Shown: positions 32,597 through 42,293, counted from the first letter of the stretch. The stretch is 64,000 bases of DNA from an uncultured Prevotella sp. (GCA_944321295.1 CALUKU010000001.1:62001-126000); one strand, 5' to 3'. Notes: generated from the letters alone by a model not told the origin. Program-made: numbers and translations.

Positions 32597-33965
32597 ACGG
32601 TTCGTCGACAAGGTTGCTAAGTTTGCCGCTGATAACGGACTACTGGTTAAAAGTGGCGGAAAGTATATTGTTGCGCTGTCTGGTGGTGCTGACAGCGTAG
32701 CATTGGCGTTAACCTTGCTCGAACTCAGATATGACGTTGAGGCCGCTCACTGCAATTTCCGTTTGCGCGGGGCCGAATCAGACAGAGACGAGGCTTTCTG
32801 TACTGCTTTTTGTAAGAACAACGGCATACCATTGCATGTTGCTCATTTTGATACACGTGAGTTTGCCGCCCTGCGTAAGGTCAGCATAGAGATGGCTGCC
32901 CGCAGTCTGCGTTATGCGTGGTTTGCCCGGCTGAGGACCGACGTAGGTGCCGAGGCCATATGTGTGGCCCATCATAAGGACGACTCTGTTGAAACCGTTC
33001 TGATGAACCTTATAAGAGGTACTGGCATACACGGACTCACTGGTATAAAGCCACGTAACGGCTACGTGGAGCGTCCGCTATTGTGTGTTGGCCGCTGTGA
33101 CATAGAGAATGTATTGGCTGAAATCGGTCAAACGTTCGTCACCGATAGCACTAACCTCGAAACAGAAGCCGTAAGAAATAAGATTCGCCTTGAGCTGCTC
33201 CCGATGATGAGGCGAATCAACCCTTCCGTTAGCGACGCTGTAGCTGCGACGGCCGGTCGGCTGGCAGAGGTTTCGTCGGTTGTCGATACGATGATGTCAG
33301 ATTCTATCACAAGGATATTGGGCCAATGCCATGGTGACAGGCTTGTATTTACAGCAAAGCAGATTGAAGAGTTGCCTGCACCAGGCACAACGCTTTTCAC
33401 CCTTTTAAGTAAGTTCTCGTTCACCTCGGCGCAGATTGGACAGATACGTCGTGCCGCGAATGGCGCCACGGGTAAGACGTTTTATTCGTCCACACATCGT
33501 CTGCTTGCCGATCGCGGCACTATTATAATAGAACCACTCGACGATGACTATACGCGTCCGATGGCGATGCCCGAGGATGGTCTTTATGTTTATGGTGGCG
33601 AAACCAGGTTGAGGGTTGAAACCATTAGACGCGACGAACAGTTCAAGCTGCTTAAGTCAAAAAACATATTTTACGCCGATGCGTCAACAGTAAGTTTTCC
33701 CCTTACTGTCAGGAGAACGGAACGTGGCGACCGCTTTATTCCTTTCGGCATGAAAGGCTCAAAACTTGTAAGCGATTATCTGACAGATATTAAAATGAAT
33801 CTTTTTGACAAACGGCGTCAACTGGTTGTCACATCTGCCGACGGCAGGATCATATGGCTCGTCAACCAGCGTCCAGACAATCGTTGCCGACTGACTTCCG
33901 AAACAAAGTTTGTCTTGAAAATCACTTATGAGCCATGCAGGGAAATGAACGTTTTCAAGAAGTGA
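32586..33965 (+). CDS. tilS: tRNA(Ile)-lysidine synthase
   Basis: TilS attaches lysine to C34 of the tRNA-Ile that reads AUA, using ATP. The ATG at 32586 is chosen over a TTG at 32577. The PP-loop SGGADS is at residues 32-37 of the 459-aa product, and HCNFRLRGAESDRDE plus AVAHH-like CVAHHKDDSVET are the family's tRNA and ATP segments. A TilS C-terminal substrate-binding domain is visible (TERGDRFIPFGMKGSKLVSD). The length is typical for Bacteroidetes. It overlaps the end of the methyltransferase gene by 11 bases and is followed by a 22-bp array with a terminator. Confidence 0.95.
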   Translation: MLNKRFVDKVAKFAADNGLLVKSGGKYIVALSGGADSVALALTLLELRYDVEAAHCNFRLRGAESDRDEAFCTAFCKNNGIPLHVAHFDTREFAALRKVSIEMAARSLRYAWFARLRTDVGAEAICVAHHKDDSVETVLMNLIRGTGIHGLTGIKPRNGYVERPLLCVGRCDIENVLAEIGQTFVTDSTNLETEAVRNKIRLELLPMMRRINPSVSDAVAATAGRLAEVSSVVDTMMSDSITRILGQCHGDRLVFTAKQIEELPAPGTTLFTLLSKFSFTSAQIGQIRRAANGATGKTFYSSTHRLLADRGTIIIEPLDDDYTRPMAMPEDGLYVYGGETRLRVETIRRDEQFKLLKSKNIFYADASTVSFPLTVRRTERGDRFIPFGMKGSKLVSDYLTDIKMNLFDKRRQLVVTSADGRIIWLVNQRPDNRCRLTSETKFVLKITYEPCREMNVFKK

Positions 33966-33977
33966 GGCTTTCTTCGG

Positions 33978-34065
33978 AAAAAAGGCTACGAATAAGCTTG
34001 TAAAAAGCCATCATTCATAAGATAAAAGGCGACCTTTAAGATTAATAAAGGTCGCCTTTTGTAAT
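33978..34065. repeat. 22-bp-period intergenic array E (4 units)
   Basis: Units start at 33978, 34000, 34022 and 34044, beginning 13 bases after the tilS stop. Units at 34022 and 34044 agree at 13 of 22 positions with AAAGG at positions 4-8 and CCTTT at 12-16. The last two units also form the tilS/thrC terminator hairpin. Confidence 0.75.
34024..34060 (+). terminator. Terminator between convergent tilS and thrC
   Basis: AAAAGGCGACCTTT (34024-34037) pairs exactly with AAAGGTCGCCTTTT (34047-34060) over a 9-base loop. T runs on one side and A runs on the other suit both strands. Confidence 0.75.
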
Positions 34066-34137
34066 ATAAGGCATTAGCGTTTTTAATTCCTAAGTTTTAT
34101 GTTGTACGTATCAACATCCGCAACAAATGTTAAACGT

Positions 34138-35451
34138 CTAACAGTCTGCTTCAAGCAAATGCTTGAAATCGTTGTAATCAGCTCTCATTGGTATTGAAAG
34201 CTTCTGGCGTGTAGAGAAGGCGGCGAGGCGCTGGGGGATGTCTATACGCACGTTTGTGGCACGTTCCACTATGGTGGCGAATTTTGCGGGATGGGCTGTT
34301 TCGAGGAATAGTCCTACTTCTCCGGGCTTTATGCCGTCGATCAGCGCCTGCCAGGCGCAAGCGCCATGAGGGTCGGGCAGGTAATCATTGCGTTTTAGGC
34401 AGCAGGCCATGGCTTGCATAATTTGCTTATCAGAATATGCAGCTCCGCTTATGTCGCTACATATGGCGTCATGGCTTCCGCCGTAGAGGTCAATCACACG
34501 TGCGAAATTGCTTGGTGCTCCTACGTCCATGGCGTTAGCTACGGTTTGTATGCTTGGGCGTGGTTCGTACTTAGACGTGTTGAGATAGTTGAGGAATACG
34601 TCGTTTGCGTTGTTTGCTGCTATAAAGCGTTTTATTGGCAGCCCCATGCGCTTGGCTATAAGTCCGGCCGTGATGTTGCCGAAATTGCCGCTCGGCACGC
34701 TGATTACAAGTTCATCGGCCAGTCCTTTCTTTTTCATGAGGGCGTATGCGTTGAAGTAGTAAAATGCTTGCGGCAGGAGGCGGGCCACGTTAATGGAGTT
34801 GGCCGATGTTAACATCAGTTTACTGTTAAGTCCGGTGTCTGCAAAAGCTTCTTTCACCAACGACTGGCAGTCGTCGAAGGTGCCGTCCACTTCGATGGCT
34901 GTGATGTTTCGGCCGAGGGTGGCAAATTGGCTTTCTTGCATCGGACTGACCTTTCCCTTGGGATAGAGCACATACACGTGGACGCCATCTACGTCAAGGA
35001 AACCATTGGCGACGGCTGAGCCTGTGTCGCCGCTTGTAGCCACGAGTACGTTGATTTTTCCCGCCCCTGTATATGAGCCGTTTTTAACGAAATGGCCCAA
35101 CATGCGGGCCATAAACCGAGCACCGACGTCCTTAAAGGCGAGGGTGGGGCCATGGAATAGTTCGAGGCTCCAAATATCTTTTCCTACCTCGACGACGGGA
35201 CAATCAAACGTCAGTGCGTCCGCGACAATAGCTTTTAATTCGCTGACTTTTATGTCTTCTGCAAAGAATGTTTTTGCTACCTCGAAGGCAATTTCTTGGA
35301 ATGTCATGTCTTGTATTTCCGCGAAAAAGCTATCTGGCATTTTCGCAATCCTCTCGGGCATGTACAATCCTCTGTCTGGCGCCAGGGAATGTGTTACTGC
35401 TTCCTCAAGCGCGGCGAGTGGGGCTTTGTGGTTTGTGCTGTAGTATTTCAT
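34138..35451 (-). CDS. thrC: Threonine synthase
   Basis: ThrC converts O-phosphohomoserine to threonine with pyridoxal phosphate. The 437-aa product opens with MKYYSTNHKAPLAALEEAV, the usual Bacteroidales N-terminus, so the ATG at 35451 is preferred. An upstream in-frame ATG at 35511 overlaps the preceding gene's stop as ATGA and would add 20 residues of no known homology. The cofactor lysine lies in HGPTLAFKDVGARF, and the phosphate-binding loop SGNFGNITAGL and the segment VATSGDTGSAV are intact. It is the last gene of thrA-kinase-thrC. Confidence 0.95.
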   Translation of the reverse strand: MKYYSTNHKAPLAALEEAVTHSLAPDRGLYMPERIAKMPDSFFAEIQDMTFQEIAFEVAKTFFAEDIKVSELKAIVADALTFDCPVVEVGKDIWSLELFHGPTLAFKDVGARFMARMLGHFVKNGSYTGAGKINVLVATSGDTGSAVANGFLDVDGVHVYVLYPKGKVSPMQESQFATLGRNITAIEVDGTFDDCQSLVKEAFADTGLNSKLMLTSANSINVARLLPQAFYYFNAYALMKKKGLADELVISVPSGNFGNITAGLIAKRMGLPIKRFIAANNANDVFLNYLNTSKYEPRPSIQTVANAMDVGAPSNFARVIDLYGGSHDAICSDISGAAYSDKQIMQAMACCLKRNDYLPDPHGACAWQALIDGIKPGEVGLFLETAHPAKFATIVERATNVRIDIPQRLAAFSTRQKLSIPMRADYNDFKHLLEADC

Positions 35452-35507
35452 TGTTCTTGATTTTAGTTGTACATAATGTTTTGACGACGGTGCGTCACTT
35501 GCCATAT

Positions 35508-36743
35508 TCATTCTCCACCATCCATGAACACCTGCATGAATTCGTCAGGCTTCAGCAGTCCGTATCCGCCTGCTACACAGCTCGCTTCGTCAAAGTTAAT
35601 GACGTCGTCTGGCATTATGTGCGGATGCCAGATGGCAAATGGTACGGGTTCGTTGACGTGTGTGCGCACTTCTACGGGAGTTGGATGGTCGGGGAGTACG
35701 GCTATGCTTACATTGGTATTCCATCTCCTAACCTCGTTGTATATTGGTCCGACGATACGCTTGTCGAAATTCTCGATAGTCCTGAGCTTCAATTCCAAGT
35801 CGCCGTCGTGTCCGGCCTCATCGCTTGCCTCGACATGCAGGAATACGAAGTCGCCCTCTGTCAAGGCTTCTAAGGCCGCTTTCGCTTTGCCTTCATAGTT
35901 TGTGTCAGCCAGTCCCGTGGCTCCGTCGACTTTTATTATTTTCAAGCCGGCATAATGTCCTATGCCTTTAATCAGGTCTACCGCCGATATCACGTATCCA
36001 TTTCTAATATCACGGTAAGTGTCGCAAAGTTTTCGCATGGCAGGTCTGTAGCCACCGCCCCATGGCCAAATACTCCATTGTCCGTCGTTTTGCCTGCGTA
36101 ATGAATCAGGACTATTTAGTATGTCTTGCGATTTCAGTATCAGTTCGTTAATGAGGTCAGCGGTTTGCCTTGCCGTCATTCTGCCGGCCTCTTCCTTGTT
36201 TTCCCATTCAGGCTCAGGTTTCACCATAAGCTCTTTCCATACTTCGTCCGGATGATCGTGCGGTGGGGCGCATACGATGTGTTTGCTGCCTTTACGGATA
36301 ATAAGCAGGTGGCGATACTGGGTGCCCGTGATGAAGCGTATGTTATCATTCCCAAGTCGTTCGTCAAGAAGCTTTATCAGCACACTGCCTTCGTCTGTTG
36401 TCAGGTGTCCGCCGTGGTGGTTCTTTATTTTTCCGTCTTTTAATGATACGATATTGCATCTCAAGGCAAGGTCGTCGGCTCTCATCTCGTATCCTATGCT
36501 TGCGGCTTCGAGTGGTCCGCGTCCTTCGTACACCTTGTTCAAATCGTAACCCAATATGGCCGTGTTGGCAACTTCGCTGCCAGGGTGGAACCCGTCGGGG
36601 ATGGTAATCAGTCGCCCAGTGCGTCCGTTACGCGCCAATAAGTCCATGTTAGGCGTGTCAGCATGCTGCAACGGCGTTTTGCCGTGCAACCGCGCTATTG
36701 CATGGTCTGCCATGCCGTCGCCTAATATTATAATGTGTTTCAT
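35508..36743 (-). CDS. PGM-like (alkaline phosphatase superfamily) protein, probable homoserine kinase
   Basis: The 411-aa product belongs to the archaeal-type cofactor-independent phosphoglycerate mutase family (MKHIIILGDGMADHAIARL, HADTPNMDLLARNG, EASDEAGHDGDLELKL, VLPDHPTPVEVRTH). These carry the metal-binding Asp/His residues and the Ser/Thr region of the superfamily. The ATG at 36743 is chosen over a TTG at 36791. The gene lies exactly where thrB is expected, between thrA and thrC, and no GHMP-type homoserine kinase is in the window. Genetic work in Bacteroides thetaiotaomicron proposed that a homologue is the homoserine kinase. On that basis I infer this role here; the mutase name alone would mislead. 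Confidence 0.85.
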   Translation of the reverse strand: MKHIIILGDGMADHAIARLHGKTPLQHADTPNMDLLARNGRTGRLITIPDGFHPGSEVANTAILGYDLNKVYEGRGPLEAASIGYEMRADDLALRCNIVSLKDGKIKNHHGGHLTTDEGSVLIKLLDERLGNDNIRFITGTQYRHLLIIRKGSKHIVCAPPHDHPDEVWKELMVKPEPEWENKEEAGRMTARQTADLINELILKSQDILNSPDSLRRQNDGQWSIWPWGGGYRPAMRKLCDTYRDIRNGYVISAVDLIKGIGHYAGLKIIKVDGATGLADTNYEGKAKAALEALTEGDFVFLHVEASDEAGHDGDLELKLRTIENFDKRIVGPIYNEVRRWNTNVSIAVLPDHPTPVEVRTHVNEPVPFAIWHPHIMPDDVINFDEASCVAGGYGLLKPDEFMQVFMDGGE

Positions 36744-36838
36744 CTTCAAGTCGGTTAAATAAGATATATTGTCTTGTTTCTTTATCGGCAAGGCTTTCTT
36801 GCATTGCGCCTCGTAAACATATTAATCTTTGCCGGATA

Positions 36839-39274
36839 TTAGATGTTGGCAATACTCATTATGTTTGCGAAAACGCCTGCGGCTGTTACGCTTGCTCCGG
36901 CTCCGTATCCTTGTATCAGCATAGGGTATTCCTTGTAACGCTCAGTGGTCAACATCACAATATTGTTAGACCCTTCAAGATTGTAGAAAGGATGTCCCTT
37001 TTCTACGGCTTCGAGCGAAACGCTCGTCTTGCCTGATTCCATTTTTGCTACGAACCTCCATCGCTTGTTTTCACTATATAGTTTCTTGCGGCGCTTTTCA
37101 AAGTCGTCGTCAAGTGACGGCAGGTTCTGCCAGAAATCATCCAACGAACCATTGAACAACGATTCCGGAATGAAGAGGTGCTTCTCAACGTCTTCCTGCT
37201 CCGCTTTGTATCCGGCCTCACGTGTAAGTATTATCAGTTTGCGAATGACGTCTGTTCCGCTGAGGTCGATGCGTGGATCAGGCTCACTATAGCCCTGTTT
37301 CGCTGCGCGCTTTACAGCTTCAGAAAAAGAAACCTTGTCCGACAACTCGTTGAAGATGAAATTTAACGTACCGCTGAGCACGGCCTCTATCTTCAAGATG
37401 CGGTCGCCGGAATTACGCAAGTCATTTATCGTGCCGATTATTGGCAGGCCGGCACCAACGTTTGTTTCGAAACGGAATTTTACACCTCTTGCCAAAGCTG
37501 TTTTCTTAAGGCGCAGATAACTGTCGTAATCAGAAGATGCGGCAATCTTGTTAGCGGCAATGACCGATATGTTATGTTCCAAAAACTCCTGATATAGTGA
37601 CGCAACTTCTTTGCTCGCCGTGCAATCAACGAAAACGCTGTTGAAGATGTTCATACTGACGACTTCATTGCGCAATCGCTCAGTATCGCTGCTATCTGCA
37701 CTGTCAAGCAGCTCGCGATAATTGTCAAGATCAATGCCATCGCGGTTGAACACGGCCTTTGTGCTGCTTGCGATGCCGACAACATTCAGTTTAAGCCTTC
37801 TGTTGTGTTTCAATTCTTCATACTGCAGACGGATTTGTTCTATCAACTTGCTGCCGACTGTGCCGACACCGCAAATGAATAAGTTCAACACGTTGTATTC
37901 CGAAAGGAAGAACGAATCATGAAGGACATTGAGCGATTTACGCAGATATGCACCATCAACGACAAATGAAATGTTTGTTTCAAAAGCGCCCTGTGCGCAA
38001 GCAATAACGTTAATGCCGCTCCTTCCGAGTGTTCCGAACAGCTTTCCTGCAATACCGGGTGTATGTTTCATGTTTTCACCTACTATGGCGATAGTCGCCA
38101 ATCCGCTTTCGGCGTGCATCGGGAACATTGCTCCGGTTTCTATTTCTTTGGCAAATTCATCGTTAAGAACTTCTACGGCTTTTTCTGCGTCGGAATCCTT
38201 TACGGCAATTGAAGTCGAATTTTCAGACGAAGCCTGGCTGACGAGGAATACGGATATCCCGTTATTTGCAAGAGCCGTAAATATTCGGCGGTTTACACCA
38301 ATCACTCCAACCATTGAAAGTCCTGTGACAGTTATTAGCGTAGTTCCGCTAATGCTCGATATGCCTTTTATGACCTTCTGGTCGTTATTTATTTTCTCCT
38401 TGATTATTGTTCCTGGTCCGTCTGGGTTGAACGTATTCTTTACTTTGATGGGAATGTCTTTCATGCAGACAGGGTAAATCGTCGGCGGATATATGACCTT
38501 TGCTCCAAAGTTGCAAAGCTCCATTGCTTCCTTGTAGCTCAGTTCGTTTATTGTATACGCCGAACGGATAACCCTCGGGTCGGCAGTCATGAAACCGTCA
38601 ACGTCTGTCCAGATTTCAAGAACTTCGGCATTTAGCGCGGCCGCAATGATTGCCGCGGTGTAATCACTGCCGCCGCGACCAAGGTTTGTCGTTTCACCAG
38701 TGTTTTTATCACGGCTTATGAAGCCCGGAACAACAGATATTCTTGGAATATCCTCAAACGTCTTGCGTACAAGTGTGTTTGTTAGTTCGCTGTCCAACAT
38801 GTGCCGGTGATTCTTATATTCTGTTTGGATAAACTCCCGTGAGTCGAACAATTGGGCGTTTTTCACTAAGGCCGCGGTTATATTCGAGCTTAATCGCTCT
38901 CCATAACTTACAATTGCGTTTTGTGTCTTTTCACTTAAGTCATGAATAAGGTAAACACCGTAATAAATGCTTTTCAGCTGGTCGAACATCACGTCAACGA
39001 TGTTGAACAAGTTCTCACGTTTGGCATTGTCTGTTATGATGGTGTCAATCATCTGATGATGGCGTTTTACCATCAAATCATATTCATCTTTATATCTTTC
39101 GTCGCCGTTAAGAGCAAGTTGTGCCGTTGTAAGCAATTTATCAGTTATTCCACCCAACGCACTAACCACTACGACGATTGGTTGCTTTTTAGCTTCCTTC
39201 TCCACTATTTTTTTCAAGCACAAAATGCTTTTAACGGAACCTACGGATGTTCCTCCAAACTTTAAGACTTTCAT
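36839..39274 (-). CDS. thrA: Bifunctional aspartokinase / homoserine dehydrogenase
   Basis: The 811-aa enzyme catalyses the first and third steps from aspartate to threonine. The aspartokinase part (about 1-290) has KFGGTSVGS at 4-12 and the segment LGRGGSDYTAA. Two ACT regulatory domains follow (about 310-455; VGVIGVNRRIFTALANNGIS and SGINVIACAQG), which normally bind threonine as feedback inhibitor. The homoserine dehydrogenase part has the nucleotide-binding GVGTVGSKL and the catalytic region VGAGLPIIGTINDLRNSGD. It is the first gene of the threonine operon, with a promoter about 63 bases upstream and a leader hairpin. Confidence 0.96.
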   Translation of the reverse strand: MKVLKFGGTSVGSVKSILCLKKIVEKEAKKQPIVVVVSALGGITDKLLTTAQLALNGDERYKDEYDLMVKRHHQMIDTIITDNAKRENLFNIVDVMFDQLKSIYYGVYLIHDLSEKTQNAIVSYGERLSSNITAALVKNAQLFDSREFIQTEYKNHRHMLDSELTNTLVRKTFEDIPRISVVPGFISRDKNTGETTNLGRGGSDYTAAIIAAALNAEVLEIWTDVDGFMTADPRVIRSAYTINELSYKEAMELCNFGAKVIYPPTIYPVCMKDIPIKVKNTFNPDGPGTIIKEKINNDQKVIKGISSISGTTLITVTGLSMVGVIGVNRRIFTALANNGISVFLVSQASSENSTSIAVKDSDAEKAVEVLNDEFAKEIETGAMFPMHAESGLATIAIVGENMKHTPGIAGKLFGTLGRSGINVIACAQGAFETNISFVVDGAYLRKSLNVLHDSFFLSEYNVLNLFICGVGTVGSKLIEQIRLQYEELKHNRRLKLNVVGIASSTKAVFNRDGIDLDNYRELLDSADSSDTERLRNEVVSMNIFNSVFVDCTASKEVASLYQEFLEHNISVIAANKIAASSDYDSYLRLKKTALARGVKFRFETNVGAGLPIIGTINDLRNSGDRILKIEAVLSGTLNFIFNELSDKVSFSEAVKRAAKQGYSEPDPRIDLSGTDVIRKLIILTREAGYKAEQEDVEKHLFIPESLFNGSLDDFWQNLPSLDDDFEKRRKKLYSENKRWRFVAKMESGKTSVSLEAVEKGHPFYNLEGSNNIVMLTTERYKEYPMLIQGYGAGASVTAAGVFANIMSIANI

Positions 39275-39290
39275 TTATTCTGTAATTTTT

Positions 39291-39321
39291 GAGAACCCTG
39301 AAACAAACAGGGCTTGTTCTC
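39291..39321 (-). promoter_or_regulatory. Leader hairpin upstream of thrA
   Basis: GAGAAC-CCTG at 39291-39300 pairs with CAGGG and GTTCTC at 39308-39321, with a 3-base bulge. It sits in the short leader between the minus-strand promoter (39337-39344) and the thrA ATG. No leader peptide fits in the roughly 55-base leader. Confidence 0.4.
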
Positions 39322-39336
39322 TGTTAAAATTGCTGA

Positions 39337-39366
39337 CAAATTTAGCAAGATTTCTTATGTTTGCAA
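39337..39366 (-). promoter_or_regulatory. Promoter of the threonine operon
   Basis: On the minus strand, TTG (39364-39366), a 19-base spacer and TAAATTTG (39337-39344). Transcription should start near 39330. Confidence 0.6.
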
Positions 39367-39387
39367 TACTTTTCCACAATTAATTGC

Positions 39388-39395
39388 TAAATTTG
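39388..39395 (+). promoter_or_regulatory. -7 box of the alpha/beta hydrolase gene
   Basis: TAAATTTG, 17 bases before the chosen ATG at 39413. It rules out the upstream in-frame start at 39314. The -33 partner is unclear. Confidence 0.5.
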
Positions 39396-39412
39396 CAAAA
39401 ATTTATTGCAAT

Positions 39413-40621
39413 ATGTTACGATTTAGCGAAAAACTATCATGTTTTAACACCTTAAGTAAAAAGATAGAATTAAGATTTATTGTAAGCATAATGTTATTGC
39501 TTGCGCCGATTCTTGTTTCAAAAGCGCAAAAAAGAGAACGTTATGAGTTTTACAAAGACTTTCCAGCATATGCTGACAAGCTTTTATCCCAGCTGACATA
39601 CCCTTTAGCGTGGGGAAACAGTGATATAAAAGATTTCAACCAGTGGAAAGCTGCTGCGCGCAGTAAAGTGCTTGAATGTATGATGACACCGCCGCCGGCG
39701 CCTAAGAGTTATGACATGAAAGTCATAGGAGAGGAAAAGCGAAGTGGCTATACTGCACGGAAAATAGAATTTAACTTGTCAGACTTTTACCGAGTACGTG
39801 CTTATTTGCTTGTACCCGACGGTAAAGGTCCGTTCCCTGCCGTAAACGTATTGCACGACCATGGTGCGCATTTATATATAGGTAAGGAAAAGGTTATACG
39901 TCCGTTCGATGACGACTCTCTTGTTATTGCTGACGCAGACGCATGGGTGGATAACATTTACGGAGGCCAATATTTCGGTGATTACCTTGCAAAACATGGA
40001 TATGTCGTTTTCTCAATAGATGCGCCCATGTGGGGCGAACGAGGCCGAAAAGAAGGCGTCGACCGTAAGAAATATGACATTATCGCCGGAAATATGATGA
40101 TGTACGGACGTGATTTGAGCGCCTTTATGACTTACGACGACATGGCGTCGACGGAATTTCTTGCGTCATTGTCAGAAGTTGACCCTACAAGAATAGGGTG
40201 CACAGGGTGTTCGATGGGAGCATACAGGGCTTGGATGTTGTCGGCCTTGTCGGATAGGATTTCAGCATGTGCAGCCGTGTGTTGGATGGTTACCACCGAC
40301 GTACAAATGACTTGGAAATACGGACGTAAAGAGTCAGGAGGATTTGCCAATTGTATTCCGGCCTTACGCCAATACCTTGATTATCCGCACATTGCGAGCA
40401 TAGCATGTCCAAAGCCGACATTGTTCATCAATGGCGAACAAGACAAGCTATTCAAGATACCGGGCGTAAAAAAAGCTTTTAAGATAATGCATGAAGTGTG
40501 GGACAGCCAAAATGCCGGTGGCAATTTAGAAACGGAATTATGGCCAATACCACATTCGTGTGGCGTGGAAGCACAACAGAGGGTGCTTGAGTTTTTTGAA
40601 CGTCGTTTGAAAAAACAATAA
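39413..40621 (+). CDS. Exported alpha/beta hydrolase (Abhydrolase_7/dienelactone hydrolase-like)
   Basis: The ATG at 39413 follows the promoter box; a later ATG at 39491 would also leave a signal peptide (LLLAPILVSKAQ). The 402-aa product has a complete Ser-Asp-His triad set: nucleophile elbow GCSMGAYRAW, acid in FINGEQDKLF and His in WPIPHSCG. An N-terminal approach region carries VLHDHGAHLYIGKE. Close families include acetyl- and cinnamoyl-ester hydrolases on plant polysaccharides, but the substrate is unknown. No glycan-utilisation cluster (SusCD) is nearby. The next gene starts 58 bases later on the same strand. Confidence 0.82.
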   Translation: MLRFSEKLSCFNTLSKKIELRFIVSIMLLLAPILVSKAQKRERYEFYKDFPAYADKLLSQLTYPLAWGNSDIKDFNQWKAAARSKVLECMMTPPPAPKSYDMKVIGEEKRSGYTARKIEFNLSDFYRVRAYLLVPDGKGPFPAVNVLHDHGAHLYIGKEKVIRPFDDDSLVIADADAWVDNIYGGQYFGDYLAKHGYVVFSIDAPMWGERGRKEGVDRKKYDIIAGNMMMYGRDLSAFMTYDDMASTEFLASLSEVDPTRIGCTGCSMGAYRAWMLSALSDRISACAAVCWMVTTDVQMTWKYGRKESGGFANCIPALRQYLDYPHIASIACPKPTLFINGEQDKLFKIPGVKKAFKIMHEVWDSQNAGGNLETELWPIPHSCGVEAQQRVLEFFERRLKKQ

Positions 40622-40679
40622 GCATGCGTGAAAAAACGAAAACCATCCATACTTATCATATAAATAATTAAACAAATAC

Positions 40680-42254
40680 ATGACCTACGAATACCAACTA
40701 CGCATGCTGCCTCATCAGACCGCAAGCGAGTCGACAATAAAGGATTATATTTCTCGTGAAAAGGGGATTGATGTACGCACGATAACCCACGTCCGTGTGC
40801 TTAAACGCAGTATAGACGCACGTCAACGCACGATATACGTGAATTTAAAGGTCAGGGTTTATGTTAATGAAGAGCCTTGTGACGATGAATATGAACGAAC
40901 CGAATACAAGGATGTTTCAACGTCAAAACCTGTCATCGTTGTCGGTGCCGGTCCCGGCGGGCTTTTTGCAGCGTTACGCCTTATAGAACTGGGCTTGCGT
41001 CCGATAATAGTAGAGCGTGGCAAAGACGTTCGTGAACGAAAAAAAGACATTGCCTTTATTACTAAGAGCCATAAGGTAGATCCTGAAAGTAATTATTGTT
41101 TTGGCGAGGGGGGTGCCGGCGCATATTCGGACGGAAAGCTCTATACAAGAAGTAAGAAGCGCGGCAATATCCGTAAGATATTAAACGTGTTTTGCCAACA
41201 TGGGGCTTCAACGGCTATTTTGGCCGATGCGCATCCGCATATCGGCACGGATAAACTGCCACGTGTTATTGAAAACATGCGCAATACAATTATAAATTGC
41301 GGCGGAGAGGTTCATTTCCAAACGAAAATGACAGGCTTCTTGTATGGCCGCAATTGTGTGGAAGGTATAACGGCAGTCGACATGAAATCGGGTAGGGATA
41401 TTGAGTTCCGTGGCCCTGTAATACTTGCGACGGGACATTCAGCCCGCGACGTATATGAATATCTTTACGGAGAAAGAATTGAAATTGAAGCGAAGTCGTT
41501 GGCAGTAGGCGTGCGCCTTGAACATCCAGCTGAACTAATTGATCAGATACAATATCACAGTAAAACGGGACGGGGACGTTGGCTTCCTGCTGCAGAGTAT
41601 AGTTTCGTCACGCAGGTTGACGGTCGTGGTGTGTATTCATTTTGCATGTGTCCCGGAGGATTTGTAATTCCTGCAGCTACAGGACCCTCCCAGATTGTCG
41701 TCAACGGCATGAGTCCGAGCAATAGAGGTTCAAAATGGTCGAATAGCGGAATGGTTGTTGAGGTACACCCTGAAGACACTGGAAATCCTGATGACGCATT
41801 GTGCATGATGCGTTTCCAGGAAGAATTAGAGCGTTCATGTTGGCAGCAGGGCAACATGAGGCAGACGGCTCCCGCCCAACGTATGGTCGATTTCACACGC
41901 TCCCGCTTAAGTTACGACCTGCCTAAAAGCTCATATGCTCCGGGACTGATTTCAAGTCCGTTGCATTTTTGGCTTCCGCCATTTGTCGGTAAACGCCTGC
42001 AAACGGCTTTCGGCGTGTTCGGAAAGACAAGTCATGGATTCCTGACAAACGAAGCAGTGCTTATCGCGGCAGAAACAAGGACGTCGTCACCTGTTAGAAT
42101 TCTTCGTGATAATTCTTCTTTGCAGCATATCCGTTTACATGGATTGTTTCCCTGTGGTGAAGGTGCAGGCTATGCCGGAGGCATTGTTTCGGCAGGTGTT
42201 GACGGTGAGCGTTGCGCCGACGCTGCTTTTGAATATGTCAGTTCGCAGCACTGA
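40680..42254 (+). CDS. FAD-dependent oxidoreductase (COG2509-like)
   Basis: The 524-aa protein has an N-terminal domain of about 80 aa (RMLPHQTASESTIKDYISRE) and then an FAD/NAD-binding fold with GAGPGG at 89-94. Further family segments are NYCFGEGGAGAYSDGKLYTR, LATGHSARDVYEYLY and the C-terminal FAD segment FPCGEGAGYAGGIVSAGVDG. This matches the uncharacterised NAD(FAD)-utilising dehydrogenases of COG2509, widespread in bacteria and of unknown substrate. No membrane segment is present. It is followed 40 bases later by a 22-bp array with a terminator. Confidence 0.88.
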   Translation: MTYEYQLRMLPHQTASESTIKDYISREKGIDVRTITHVRVLKRSIDARQRTIYVNLKVRVYVNEEPCDDEYERTEYKDVSTSKPVIVVGAGPGGLFAALRLIELGLRPIIVERGKDVRERKKDIAFITKSHKVDPESNYCFGEGGAGAYSDGKLYTRSKKRGNIRKILNVFCQHGASTAILADAHPHIGTDKLPRVIENMRNTIINCGGEVHFQTKMTGFLYGRNCVEGITAVDMKSGRDIEFRGPVILATGHSARDVYEYLYGERIEIEAKSLAVGVRLEHPAELIDQIQYHSKTGRGRWLPAAEYSFVTQVDGRGVYSFCMCPGGFVIPAATGPSQIVVNGMSPSNRGSKWSNSGMVVEVHPEDTGNPDDALCMMRFQEELERSCWQQGNMRQTAPAQRMVDFTRSRLSYDLPKSSYAPGLISSPLHFWLPPFVGKRLQTAFGVFGKTSHGFLTNEAVLIAAETRTSSPVRILRDNSSLQHIRLHGLFPCGEGAGYAGGIVSAGVDGERCADAAFEYVSSQH

Positions 42255-42293
42255 GCACAGAGTAATAAATAAACGATAATAATGATTGTTTTT

